Below the pieces are notes generated by a model, which saw only the letters and a list, made by a program, of their open reading frames with translations, had not been told where the DNA came from and did no database searches. The position numbers and the translations under genes were made by a program. From DASXKD01 sp963762735 (GTDB taxonomy: Bacteria > Actinomycetota > Actinomycetes > Streptosporangiales > Streptosporangiaceae), in NCBI GenBank assembly GCA_963762735.1, contig CAVXMG010000048.1:62001-126000 (forward strand): 64,000 nucleotides of DNA, read 5' to 3'. Each line of letters begins with the position of its first letter. Within the stretch, counting starts at the first letter, position 1. Of the stretch, positions 19,682 to 27,245 are shown piece after piece.

Positions 19682-19925
19682 CGGCCGGTCAAGGCGGGCA
19701 TCGCCCGGGCCAGCGCGCCGTCCCGGGTGCCGATGGGCGCCAGGCCCGCCCTGGCCCATGCGCCATGCCCAAACACGCTGCATTCCGGCCGGGCGGCCTG
19801 GCGGGGGTAGGCGGCGCTGGTGACCGGCTCGACCAGGTCAGGATCGGCGGCGGTGAGCCGGAAGACCTCGCGTGCCAGGCCGTGCCATGTGGTGTCTCCG
19901 GTGCTGGTGGCTGGTACACCCCAGC
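19678..19925 (-). pseudogene. rmlD: dTDP-4-dehydrorhamnose reductase, C-terminal fragment
   Basis: In one minus-strand frame the translation reads GVPATSTGDTTWHGLAREVF, RLTAADPDLVEPVTSAAYPR, then CSVFGHGAWARAGLAPI and a stop at 19678, matching the last ~80 residues of RmlD. An in-frame stop lies just upstream and the NAD-binding N-terminal two thirds are gone. The fragment's stop overlaps the convergent rmlC stop. Confidence 0.7.
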
Positions 19926-20019
19926 CACCGGCTCACGGCACCTGCCCGTCCCGGTCCGCGGCGGTGCGGCCGGCTGTCCCTGCGGCGGCGCCATCGCGGC
20001 GCGGCGGCACCTGCTTGAG

Positions 20020-20475
20020 CGGGCCTCGATGGCCACCCGGCCGATGAGCTCACTGGACGCGTCGACCTCGCCGAGCCGCCTGGCCTCCAGAGTCTCCAGG
20101 ACCCGCCGGTTGACCTCCAGCATGTCCATGACGTTCCCGGTGTCTTTCCAGCATTCCGTGATAATTGTGGACTTCACCTTGCGGCCATTGTCGATGAGCC
20201 ATTGAATCGCTTCGGTGATTTCGAGCTCACCGCGGGCGGAAGGCCGCAACTGACGGACCGCTTCGTGTACCGCAGGCGTAAACATGTAGACGCCGGCCAG
20301 TGCAAAATTACTCTTCGGCTGCGCCGGTTCTCGACAAGGCTGATCACCTGACCGAGCGGTCCAGTTCCGCGGCGCCGAGTTGGCGCGGATCGGGCACCTT
20401 GGTCAGCATTATCTGGGCATCCGGCCGGTGTCCGGAGAAATCTGCAACCAGGTCGCGTCAGTCACCAAGGGCACC
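20020..20475 (-). pseudogene. rmlA: Glucose-1-phosphate thymidylyltransferase (long form), multiply frameshifted fragment
   Basis: Pieces of long-form RmlA occur in order but in different frames: ADFSGHRPDAQIMLTKVPDP, QVISLVEK, KPAQPKSNFALAGVYMF, then VHEAVRQLRPSARGELEITE, WKDTGNVMDMLEVNR and SSELIGRVAIEA. At least two single-base losses separate them (near 20365 and 20340). The N-terminal nucleotide-binding part and the C-terminal hexapeptide region are missing. The 3' end runs directly into unrelated sequence and then the rmlD fragment, which indicates internal deletion. Confidence 0.75.
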
Positions 20476-20498
20476 TATCGGCATCAGAACGGCCGGCC

Positions 20499-20559
20499 GC
20501 CTCGCTCGGCAAAGTATTGACCCAGGGGGACGAACCCCCTGGGAACCCCCGAGCGAGGC
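20499..20559. repeat. Dispersed repeat core, nested double hairpin (copy C)
   Basis: An outer 11-bp stem, GCCTCGCTCGG (20499-20509) with CCGAGCGAGGC (20549-20559), encloses an inner 9-bp stem CCCAGGGGG/CCCCCTGGG with loop ACGAA and a GAACCCCC tail like the other copies. It lies 36 bases downstream of the esterase operon end and may terminate it. Confidence 0.7.
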
Positions 20560-20594
20560 ACCGACATTGTAGACCAGCGACATGTCGCGAGATG

Positions 20595-21320
20595 TCAGGT
20601 GAACTCGCGCAGATACTGCGGGAGCATCCGGTGCCAGGTGGGCCAGTCGTGCTTGTATTCCGGGCCCCAGTTGTCCACCCGGTTTGGGATCCCCTTCGCA
20701 CCGAGCGCCTCCGCAATCCGCCACGACTCGCCGGGGTCCTCCCAGTCGCCTGCGCCGCACGCGAGCACGGCGAACCGCTGCCTGAGCTGGTCCAGTTGCG
20801 GGCCCTGGAGGCCGGGCAGGAACTGCAGCGGCGAGGCGAAATACAGGTCCTCGGTCCAGGCCCCCTCGTAGAAGCGCTCGATCCCGTAGGTGCCGCTCAT
20901 GCCGATCGCCGCGGCGAACGCGTCGGGGTAGCGGCACAGGGCGGCCACCGCGTTGAACGCGCCGATCGACGCTCCGGTGGTGATCACGTCCATGGGCTGG
21001 CCGCCGAGGTCCGCGTGGATGGCCGGCACCACCTCCCACCGGATGCATTCGTGGAACTGGTTGAGCAGCCACAGCCGGTGCCCGGCCGGGCTGGCCTTCG
21101 CAACCATCGCCCGCCCGGCCACGCTGTCGACCGAGTACAGCTTGACCCGGCCCTCGGCAAGCAACGGCCCGCACGCGTCGACCAGCCCGAACCGCTCGAT
21201 CTCCTCGGCGTCGCCACCGGCCGAGGGGAACACGAGCACGGGCAGGCCGAATGTGCCCCACCGGGCGACGGTGATTTCCTGGTTGAGGCGGCTGGAGAAC
21301 CACCGCTGCACGGTCTTCAC
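20595..21320 (-). CDS. Putative esterase (alpha/beta hydrolase, esterase-D/Fes-like)
   Basis: 241 residues of the putative esterase family (PF00756-like). Nucleophile elbow is TGASIGAFNA, the acid is likely Asp in GAGDWEDPGES, and the His lies in KHDWPTWHRMLP. There is no signal peptide, so it acts in the cytoplasm. GTG start; it follows the previous gene by four bases and is the last gene of the four-gene left operon. Relatives cleave carboxyl esters such as S-formylglutathione, enterobactin-type trilactones or mycolyl esters. The setting suggests it acts on the product of the adjacent ATP-grasp enzymes. Confidence 0.88.
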   Translation of the reverse strand: MKTVQRWFSSRLNQEITVARWGTFGLPVLVFPSAGGDAEEIERFGLVDACGPLLAEGRVKLYSVDSVAGRAMVAKASPAGHRLWLLNQFHECIRWEVVPAIHADLGGQPMDVITTGASIGAFNAVAALCRYPDAFAAAIGMSGTYGIERFYEGAWTEDLYFASPLQFLPGLQGPQLDQLRQRFAVLACGAGDWEDPGESWRIAEALGAKGIPNRVDNWGPEYKHDWPTWHRMLPQYLREFT

Positions 21321-21324
21321 GCGG

Positions 21325-22497
21325 TCACTCGTAGAAGAACTTCTGTGGGCCGGGGAATATCCATGAAAGCCCTTCCCGTAGCCGGTCGCGCCAGTTTTCC
21401 CAACTGTGCCCGTCCCTTGCTTCGACGTAACGCACGGCCATGCCGGCCGCTTCGAACGTGGGAACCATGGACCGGTTCCGTATGATCAGCGGCTCGTACA
21501 CGCCGCAGCTCACGAAGACCCGGTCGGCGACCCGGCGGGGCGCGGCACGGTACCTGTTGACGAACCGCACCACCGGCTCGAACGCTGGCCCGCCGCCGTG
21601 GTCGTGCCCGATGTCGGTGAACACGAACGAGCCGGACTGTAGCAGCAGCGAGCCGTAGACGCCGGGGTAGCGGTACGCGGCGGACAGCGCCGCGACCGCG
21701 CCGAAGCTCGCGCCCATCAGGCACCGCGCCGACGGCCCGCCCGCGAGCGGGAACTCCTCCTCCAGCCGGGGCACCAGTTCGGCGGTCAGGTAGCGGGCAT
21801 GGGCCGCGGAGTTCGCGTACTCGGCCAGCCGGTCGCCCGGGTGCACGAACGCCACCACGGTCTCCGCCACGTCCAGCCGGTGGATCAGGTTGTCGAGCAC
21901 CGTCTGGGCGGCCGCGTACTTCAGGTAGTCGCCGCCGTCGTGGACGATCAGCAGCGGGTAGCGGGCGATGCGCCGGAACCGGGCCGGCAGGTACAGCGTC
22001 ACCGGGCAGGAGCGCCGCAGCGCCCGGCTTGGCACGGTGAGTTCGACCAGGGAGCCGGGCCGCGATTCGGGGTCGGGCCTGGTCCAATCGGGCACCTCGT
22101 AGCCCCGGGCATAGCAGACCGAGGAACTGCCAAGCGGGCTGTGCGCCAGGTGCGGGTTGAGCGGGTCGTTGATGCGCTCGCTGCGCCCGTCTCGGGAGAT
22201 CTCGAGCTGGTACTCGACCCGGGAGCCGTCGGGCAGTTCCAGCACCAGGTACCACAGGCCCGTGCCGCGCAGCCGGCGCAGCGGGATGCGCTCGGGCAGC
22301 CCGAAGATCCGGTGCACGAGGTGGACCCCGTCGGCCTCGCCCTGGTACAGGAACGTGCACCGGGCGCCCTCGACGATGGGCACCTGGTAGCGCGCCAGGA
22401 ACCGGCTCACGGCGGCCGGATCGGCGGGCCCACGCTCCCTTAGCCTGTTGATCGCGAGCTTGCGGCGGACGGCGGGCGGGCCGCCGACCGCGGTCAG
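21325..22497 (-). CDS. Enterochelin-esterase-like alpha/beta hydrolase
   Basis: About 390 residues. An N-terminal beta-rich module (TFLYQGEADGVHLVHRIFGL, then GLWYLVLELPDGSRVEYQLE) resembles the substrate-binding cap of Fes/IroD esterases. A catalytic domain follows, with PLLIVHDGGDYL, nucleophile LMGASFGAVAALS and terminal His in ARDGHSWENW. No ATG is available near the N-terminus: CTG at 22497 (four-base overlap CTGA with the upstream gene) gives the full domain, and GTG near 22415 gives a shorter one, so the start is uncertain. It is the second esterase of this operon. Together they imply an ester- or depsipeptide-containing metabolite, which is inference. Confidence 0.85.
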   Translation of the reverse strand: MTAVGGPPAVRRKLAINRLRERGPADPAAVSRFLARYQVPIVEGARCTFLYQGEADGVHLVHRIFGLPERIPLRRLRGTGLWYLVLELPDGSRVEYQLEISRDGRSERINDPLNPHLAHSPLGSSSVCYARGYEVPDWTRPDPESRPGSLVELTVPSRALRRSCPVTLYLPARFRRIARYPLLIVHDGGDYLKYAAAQTVLDNLIHRLDVAETVVAFVHPGDRLAEYANSAAHARYLTAELVPRLEEEFPLAGGPSARCLMGASFGAVAALSAAYRYPGVYGSLLLQSGSFVFTDIGHDHGGGPAFEPVVRFVNRYRAAPRRVADRVFVSCGVYEPLIIRNRSMVPTFEAAGMAVRYVEARDGHSWENWRDRLREGLSWIFPGPQKFFYE

Positions 22498-23417
22498 GCC
22501 GCCTCCCCGGTGGTCACGTGCCCGTCCGGCGCCAGCACCCGCATGCCCGGCGGCCAGCCGCCGTCGCTGTTGGTGTCGGTGTCGATCCTGGTCCCGTTCT
22601 CCAGCAGGACGCAGCGGGCCGGGGCGAACCTGCGGGCGAACACCGACATCCGCGGCGCGTCGTCCAGCAGCAGCCGGGCCCGGGCGTGCGGCAGCGGCAC
22701 CACGCCCCGCAGCACCGACAGGCCGCTGCCGTGGACCTCCGGGTGGCCGGGCCCGTGCGCGGAGCGGTCGTGGAACAGCACGATCCGCTCGCCCAGCGCC
22801 ATCGCCCCCGCGGACCATGCGATCACCGGTGCGCGCAGGGACGCCGCGACATTGAACAGGTGCAGCACGTCGGCCAGCACGCCCACGTGCCCGCCGGCCA
22901 CCACCAGCGCGGCGGCATCGCCGAGCAGGGCGGCCACCTCGGCGCGGTGCCCGGCGATTACCGGGCGCTCGTGCGGTGGCAGTTCTGCGTAGAACTCACC
23001 ACGGACCGCGCCGACCCGGCGCAGGTGCGCGGCGTCGAGGTCGCGGACCCCGCCGATCGCCTCGGCCAGGATGCCGGCGCGCAGCAGGCCATTGCCGCCG
23101 CGTCGCTGGACCGCGTAGACCGCCTGCAGTGCGTGATCGAGGCGGAGCAGGTAGCTGTCCTGGATCTCGTCGAGCAGTCCGGCCAGCCTGCGCTCGCCCG
23201 CGGCGAACAGCGGATCCCGCTCGGTCACGTCGAGCCAGCGCCGGTACAGGCCGAGGTTGACATCACGGGAGCCGAGCAGCTTGCCCAGTTCGCCGTCGTC
23301 GCTCTCGCGCTCCTGCCACCCGGCGGTGATCGTGGCGATCGGCCCCTCCGGGTACAGCGACCAGGCGACCGCCTCCAGCGTGGGCCTGCGCTGGGGCCCC
23401 AGCAGGGTCACTTTCAC
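22494..23417 (-). CDS. Peptidase S51-like (cyanophycinase/dipeptidase E-like) protein
   Basis: 307 residues from GTG 23417, overlapping the ATP-grasp stop (GTGA). The C-terminal half has a class-I amidotransferase-like fold with Ser202 in VIAWSAGAMALG, the nucleophile motif of S51 peptidases, preceded by LVVAGGHVGVLADVL where S51 members usually carry a GGNQ-type motif. The N-terminal 100 residues are all-helical and not part of classical cyanophycinase. S51 enzymes cleave Asp-linked dipeptides or cyanophycin. A role in processing or recycling the ATP-grasp product is inferred from the tight operon only. Confidence 0.82.
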   Translation of the reverse strand: MKVTLLGPQRRPTLEAVAWSLYPEGPIATITAGWQERESDDGELGKLLGSRDVNLGLYRRWLDVTERDPLFAAGERRLAGLLDEIQDSYLLRLDHALQAVYAVQRRGGNGLLRAGILAEAIGGVRDLDAAHLRRVGAVRGEFYAELPPHERPVIAGHRAEVAALLGDAAALVVAGGHVGVLADVLHLFNVAASLRAPVIAWSAGAMALGERIVLFHDRSAHGPGHPEVHGSGLSVLRGVVPLPHARARLLLDDAPRMSVFARRFAPARCVLLENGTRIDTDTNSDGGWPPGMRVLAPDGHVTTGEAA

Positions 23418-24637
23418 GAGGCGTGGACGTGCAGCGTGCGGCCCACCGTGTCGAGCATCCCGCGCAGCGTGTCGTAGTCCGGGTGGCGCATCCGCACGTA
23501 GGCGTTCGCCATGTACCCGGCCGCCACCGGCTGCGTCGCGGTGCCCGCCGGGGGCAGGTGCGCGTCGATCACCCACTCGCCGAACTGCTGCTGCAATTCC
23601 CCGGCACCCGAATAGCCCGTGATGCTGCCGTCCCGCTCGGGGCGTAGCGCGACCATCCCGCTGGCGTACCGCCGCGACGGCGCCGCGGCGGTCTCACCGC
23701 GGATGATCGCGTTCGCCCAAGCGGTGTAGATGTCCATGTCGTTGCCCGCGGAGTACAGGTCCCAGGCACCCACGCCCGGCGGCCTGCAGCCGATCTCGGA
23801 GAACTTCAGCCCCCTGGGGCCGAAGAACCACTCCATGTGCGTGGCCGACGTCCCGATCCCGAGGGCGGCGATGACGCGGCGGCCCATGTCCCGCAGTTCC
23901 GCGTACTCGGGCGCGGTGTCGACCCGGTTGGTGGAGATGAACTGCGGCGAGATCCACCGGGTCCGCATCGCCTCCAGCACGTTCGGGTAGTAGTGCGAGA
24001 CGAAGTCGACGGCCACCTGGCCGTCGATCGCGATGGTGTCGTAGAAGCCCTCGTGTCCCTCCACGAACTCCTCCACGGCGATCGACTCCACGCCCTGGCC
24101 GCCGAACACGCCGAGGGCCTGCTCCAGGCTGGCCTGGTCGTCGGCTCGCATGGTGTCCAGGGCACCGGCCCCACTGCGCGGCTTGAGGATCAGCGGGTAG
24201 CCCACCTGCTCGGCGAACGCGATCGCCTCGGCGGCGGTGCTCGCCCCGGCCGAGGCGGCCGTGGGCACGCCGGCCTCCCGCAGCGCCTGCTTCATCGACG
24301 GCTTGTCGCGGCACAGCCAGGCCGTCCGCACCGAGGTCCCCGGGACCGTGCAGGCCTCCCTGACCTGCGCCGCGGGCAGGGTGTGCGCCTCGATCGTGGC
24401 CTCGAGCCTGTCCACCCACAGCTTGTCCTGTACCCAGCGGACCGCCGCCGTCATGGCCGCCACATCGGTGACCGAGCGCACCTGCTCGTAGTGGTGCAGC
24501 CAGCCTTTCAGCTCGCCGTCCAGCGCGTCGGCGGGATACTCGCCGATGCCGATCACGGTCGCGCCGGCCCCGGCCAGCGCGCGGGCGAAGTGCCGCTGGC
24601 TGGACGGGAAGAACGGCTCGACGAAGACCACGTTCAT
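23414..24637 (-). CDS. ATP-grasp domain ligase (left operon, first gene)
   Basis: 407 residues with a carboxylate-amine ligase ATP-grasp layout. N-terminal pre-ATP-grasp domain MNVVFVEPFFP; then CRDKPSMKQALREAG (110-122), lysine strand YPLILKP (Lys152) with the GAGA glycine loop, hinge VEEFVEGHEG (188-197), HMEWFF (267-272) and metal/phosphate motif SEIGCRPPG (280-288). The family makes an acyl-phosphate and joins it to an amine or thiol. It is clearly paralogous to the two ATP-grasps on the other side of the divergent promoter. It heads the four-gene operon; its 5' leader contains repeat copy B. Confidence 0.92.
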   Translation of the reverse strand: MNVVFVEPFFPSSQRHFARALAGAGATVIGIGEYPADALDGELKGWLHHYEQVRSVTDVAAMTAAVRWVQDKLWVDRLEATIEAHTLPAAQVREACTVPGTSVRTAWLCRDKPSMKQALREAGVPTAASAGASTAAEAIAFAEQVGYPLILKPRSGAGALDTMRADDQASLEQALGVFGGQGVESIAVEEFVEGHEGFYDTIAIDGQVAVDFVSHYYPNVLEAMRTRWISPQFISTNRVDTAPEYAELRDMGRRVIAALGIGTSATHMEWFFGPRGLKFSEIGCRPPGVGAWDLYSAGNDMDIYTAWANAIIRGETAAAPSRRYASGMVALRPERDGSITGYSGAGELQQQFGEWVIDAHLPPAGTATQPVAAGYMANAYVRMRHPDYDTLRGMLDTVGRTLHVHAS

Positions 24638-24656
24638 GTCTCGAATGCTAGTGCCA

Positions 24657-24724
24657 GCCCGGGGGAGCGACCCCCCTGGAACCCCCCGATGGCCTAAGGC
24701 CGCGTTCCTTCGTCACGCGGCCTG
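24657..24724. repeat. Dispersed two-hairpin repeat, full copy B
   Basis: 68 bases, matching copy A at 15687-15753 except for four substitutions and one inserted T. The second stem is AAGGCCGCG (24696-24704), loop TTCCTTCGTCA, CGCGGCCTG; the C-to-G and G-to-C changes relative to copy A keep the pair. It lies in the divergent gap between the two ATP-grasp operons, only 20 bases before the left start codon. Confidence 0.85.
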
Positions 24725-24787
24725 GGCCCGCTAGCCTGAAGGGGGCGCTCTTGACTGGTGCTGGTGTGGCGGGGTATCCCCCCAGGC

Positions 24788-26008
24788 ATGACCGTTGTCG
24801 CCTTTGCCGCGCCCTACCTGCTCGACGCGACGGCGCGGTTCGCCGAGTCCACCGCCACGCTGCCCGGCGTCGAGCTGGCGCTGATCACCTGCGAGCCGGC
24901 CGAGCGCGTCCCCGAGCCACTGCGCAGTTCGCTGGCCGCGCACTGGCGGATCGACGATCCGCTCGACGCCGGGCAGATCGCCCGCGGCGTCGCGGCGATA
25001 AGCGAGCACGCCGGCCCGGTGCAGCGGCTCATCGGGGTGTTCGAGCACCTGCAGGTGCCCCTCGCCCAGGTGCGGGAGCGGTTCGGCATCCCCGGCATGG
25101 ACGCCGCGACCGCGCGCAACTTCAGGGACAAGGCGCAGATGAAGTCGGTGCTGCGTGCCGCGGGGGTGCCGTGCGCCAGGTACCGGCTGGCGCAATCCGC
25201 GACCGAGGCGGCCGGCTTTGCCGACGAGGCCGGCTACCCGCTGGTGGTCAAGCCGCCCGCCGGCGCGGGGGCGAAGAGCACGTTCCGGCTCGATGACGCC
25301 GGCGACCTGAAGGTGTGGCTCGACGCTGCCCCGCCGACACCGGGCAGCCCGGCGCTGCTCGAGGAGTTCCTCACCGGCGATGAGGGCTCCTACGACAGCG
25401 TGATGACCGACGGGCAGCTCGTCTGGGACTCGGTGTCCTGCTACCTGCCCACGCCGCTGGAGGTGCTGCGCAACCCGTGGATCCAGTGGGCGGTGCTCAT
25501 GCCCAGGGACATCGGCGGCCCCGAGTACGACGGCATCAGGGCGATCGCGCCGACGGCGCTGCGCGCACTCGGGCTGCGGACCGGGCTGACCCACATGGAA
25601 TGGTTCCGGCGCCCCGACGGCACCGTCGCGGTCTCCGAGGTCGCGGTGCGGCCGCCCGGCGCCCAGATCAGCTCGATGCTGTGCTACGCGCACGACTTCG
25701 ACCTGTACCGTGCCTGGGCGCAGCTCATGGTGCACGGTAGCTTCACTCCGCCCGAGCGTGCCTGGTCGGTCGGCACGGTGTTCCTGCGCGGCCAGGGGAC
25801 GGGGCACATCCGGGGGGTACACGGCCTTGGTGAGCTGCCGCCCGAAATCCGCGCCCTCGTCGTCGAATCCCGCCTGCCGCAGGCCGGTCAGCTGTCCTCG
25901 GCAAGCTACGAGGGCGACGGGTTCGTGATCGTGCGGCACCCTGACACCGCCGTCGTCACCGACGCGCTGCGGCGGCTGGTCACCACCGTGCGCGTCGAGC
26001 TGGGCTGA
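24788..26008 (+). CDS. ATP-grasp domain ligase (right operon, first gene)
   Basis: 406 residues paralogous to 23414-24637. The shared motifs are FRDKAQMKSVLRAAGVP, YPLVVKPPAGAGAKSTF, LLEEFLTGDEGSYDSV, GLTHMEWFRR and VSEVAVRPPGAQ. The Glu of the usual EIGxRPPG motif is present as SEVAVRPPG. The start at 24788 gives MTVVAFAAPYLLD, a normal first beta strand; an upstream GTG at 24758 would add ten residues from a C/G-rich leader. It is followed by the third ATP-grasp after five bases. The substrate is unknown. Confidence 0.9.
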   Translation: MTVVAFAAPYLLDATARFAESTATLPGVELALITCEPAERVPEPLRSSLAAHWRIDDPLDAGQIARGVAAISEHAGPVQRLIGVFEHLQVPLAQVRERFGIPGMDAATARNFRDKAQMKSVLRAAGVPCARYRLAQSATEAAGFADEAGYPLVVKPPAGAGAKSTFRLDDAGDLKVWLDAAPPTPGSPALLEEFLTGDEGSYDSVMTDGQLVWDSVSCYLPTPLEVLRNPWIQWAVLMPRDIGGPEYDGIRAIAPTALRALGLRTGLTHMEWFRRPDGTVAVSEVAVRPPGAQISSMLCYAHDFDLYRAWAQLMVHGSFTPPERAWSVGTVFLRGQGTGHIRGVHGLGELPPEIRALVVESRLPQAGQLSSASYEGDGFVIVRHPDTAVVTDALRRLVTTVRVELG

Positions 26009-26013
26009 CCGCG

Positions 26014-27234
26014 ATGAACATCGTCATGATCTCCCCGGGTTACCCGGCCGAGATGGCCTTCTTCGCCCGCGGGCTCGCAGCCGCCGGGGCCACCGTCATC
26101 GGCGTGGGCGACCAGCCGCCGCACGCCGTGCCTGGCCCGGCACGGGAGGCGCTGGCGCACTACATGCAGGTCGGCTCGCTCGCCGCCGGGGACGAGGTGG
26201 TCGCGTCCGTGCGGGACCTGGCCAGGCACGTGAGCCTCGACCGGGTCGAGTGCCTGTGGGAGCCGTACATGATGCTCGCCGCCCGGCTGCGCGAGGAGCT
26301 TGGCCTGCCCGGGCTGACCATGCGGCAGACCGTGCCGTTCCGTGACAAGGAGCTGATGAAGGCGGTGCTGGACGAGGCGGGCCTGCGCACGCCGGGGCAC
26401 CAGGGCACCGACACGGTCGCGGGCGTGTGGGCGGCCGCGGAGCGCCTCGGGTACCCGCTCATCGTCAAGCCGATCGCCGGCGCCGGGTCGGCGGACACCT
26501 ACCGGGCCGATTCGCCCGCCGACCTCGACGCCATCCTGCCGATGGTCCGGCATGTGCCGCAGGTCATCGTCGAGGAGTTCGTCGACGGGGAGGAGTTCAC
26601 CTACGACACCATCTGCGCCGGCGGTGAGGTGCTGTTCGAGAACATCTGCTGGTACCGCCCGCGCCCGCTGCTCACCAAACTGCACGAGTGGATCAGCCCG
26701 GTCATCGTGTCGCTGCGCGACCTGGACGTGCCGGACCTGCAGGCCGGCCGGGCGCTCGGCGCCGCCGCGGTCAAGGCGCTCGGGTTCCGCGACGGGTTCA
26801 CCCACATGGAGTGGTACCGCAAGACCGACGGCGAGGCGGTGTTCGGCGAGATCGGCGCCCGGCCGCCGGGCGGGCGGATGGTCGACGCGATGAACTACGC
26901 GACCGACGCCGACCTGTTCGCCGGCTGGGCACAGGCGATCGTGCACGGGCGGATCTCACAGCCGGTCGAGCGGCGCTACAACGCGGGCATCATCTTCAAG
27001 CGCGCCGAGGGCGCGGGCCGGATCACCAGGTACGCGGGCCTGGACCACCTGATGGCGGAATTCGGCGATCATGTGGCGGCCATCGACCTGCTGCCCGTCG
27101 GCACGCCCCGGCGCGACTGGCGGGCCGTCACCATCTCCGACGGCATGGTCGTGGTCCGCCACCCGGAACTGGCCAGGACCATCGAGATGACCGAGCGGTT
27201 CGCCGCGGAACTGCACCTGTACGCGGGCGGGTAG
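26014..27234 (+). CDS. ATP-grasp domain ligase (right operon, second gene)
   Basis: 406 residues starting MNIVMISPGYPAEMAFFARG, close to the N-terminus of the left-operon copy. Motifs: FRDKELMKAVLDEAGLRTPG, YPLIVKPIAGAGSADT, VIVEEFVDGEEFTYDT, FTHMEWYRK, FGEIGARPPGG. All ATP-grasp core residues are intact. Three such paralogues in one locus suggest stepwise addition of different building blocks, or ligases with different acceptors. Start and stop spacing (5 and 11 bases) show one operon with its neighbours. Confidence 0.92.
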   Translation: MNIVMISPGYPAEMAFFARGLAAAGATVIGVGDQPPHAVPGPAREALAHYMQVGSLAAGDEVVASVRDLARHVSLDRVECLWEPYMMLAARLREELGLPGLTMRQTVPFRDKELMKAVLDEAGLRTPGHQGTDTVAGVWAAAERLGYPLIVKPIAGAGSADTYRADSPADLDAILPMVRHVPQVIVEEFVDGEEFTYDTICAGGEVLFENICWYRPRPLLTKLHEWISPVIVSLRDLDVPDLQAGRALGAAAVKALGFRDGFTHMEWYRKTDGEAVFGEIGARPPGGRMVDAMNYATDADLFAGWAQAIVHGRISQPVERRYNAGIIFKRAEGAGRITRYAGLDHLMAEFGDHVAAIDLLPVGTPRRDWRAVTISDGMVVVRHPELARTIEMTERFAAELHLYAGG

Positions 27235-27245
27235 CGTCGCTGGTT

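Noticed and set aside
17237..19783. 848-codon minus-strand frame opposite the secreted protein and rmlC
   Set aside because: Spans two convincing plus-strand genes and their terminator; no ribosome site or domain.
22498..22818. N-terminal extension of the first esterase over the S51-like gene
   Set aside because: The extra 107 residues are the out-of-frame translation of the S51-like coding end and are Arg/Gly/Ala noise.
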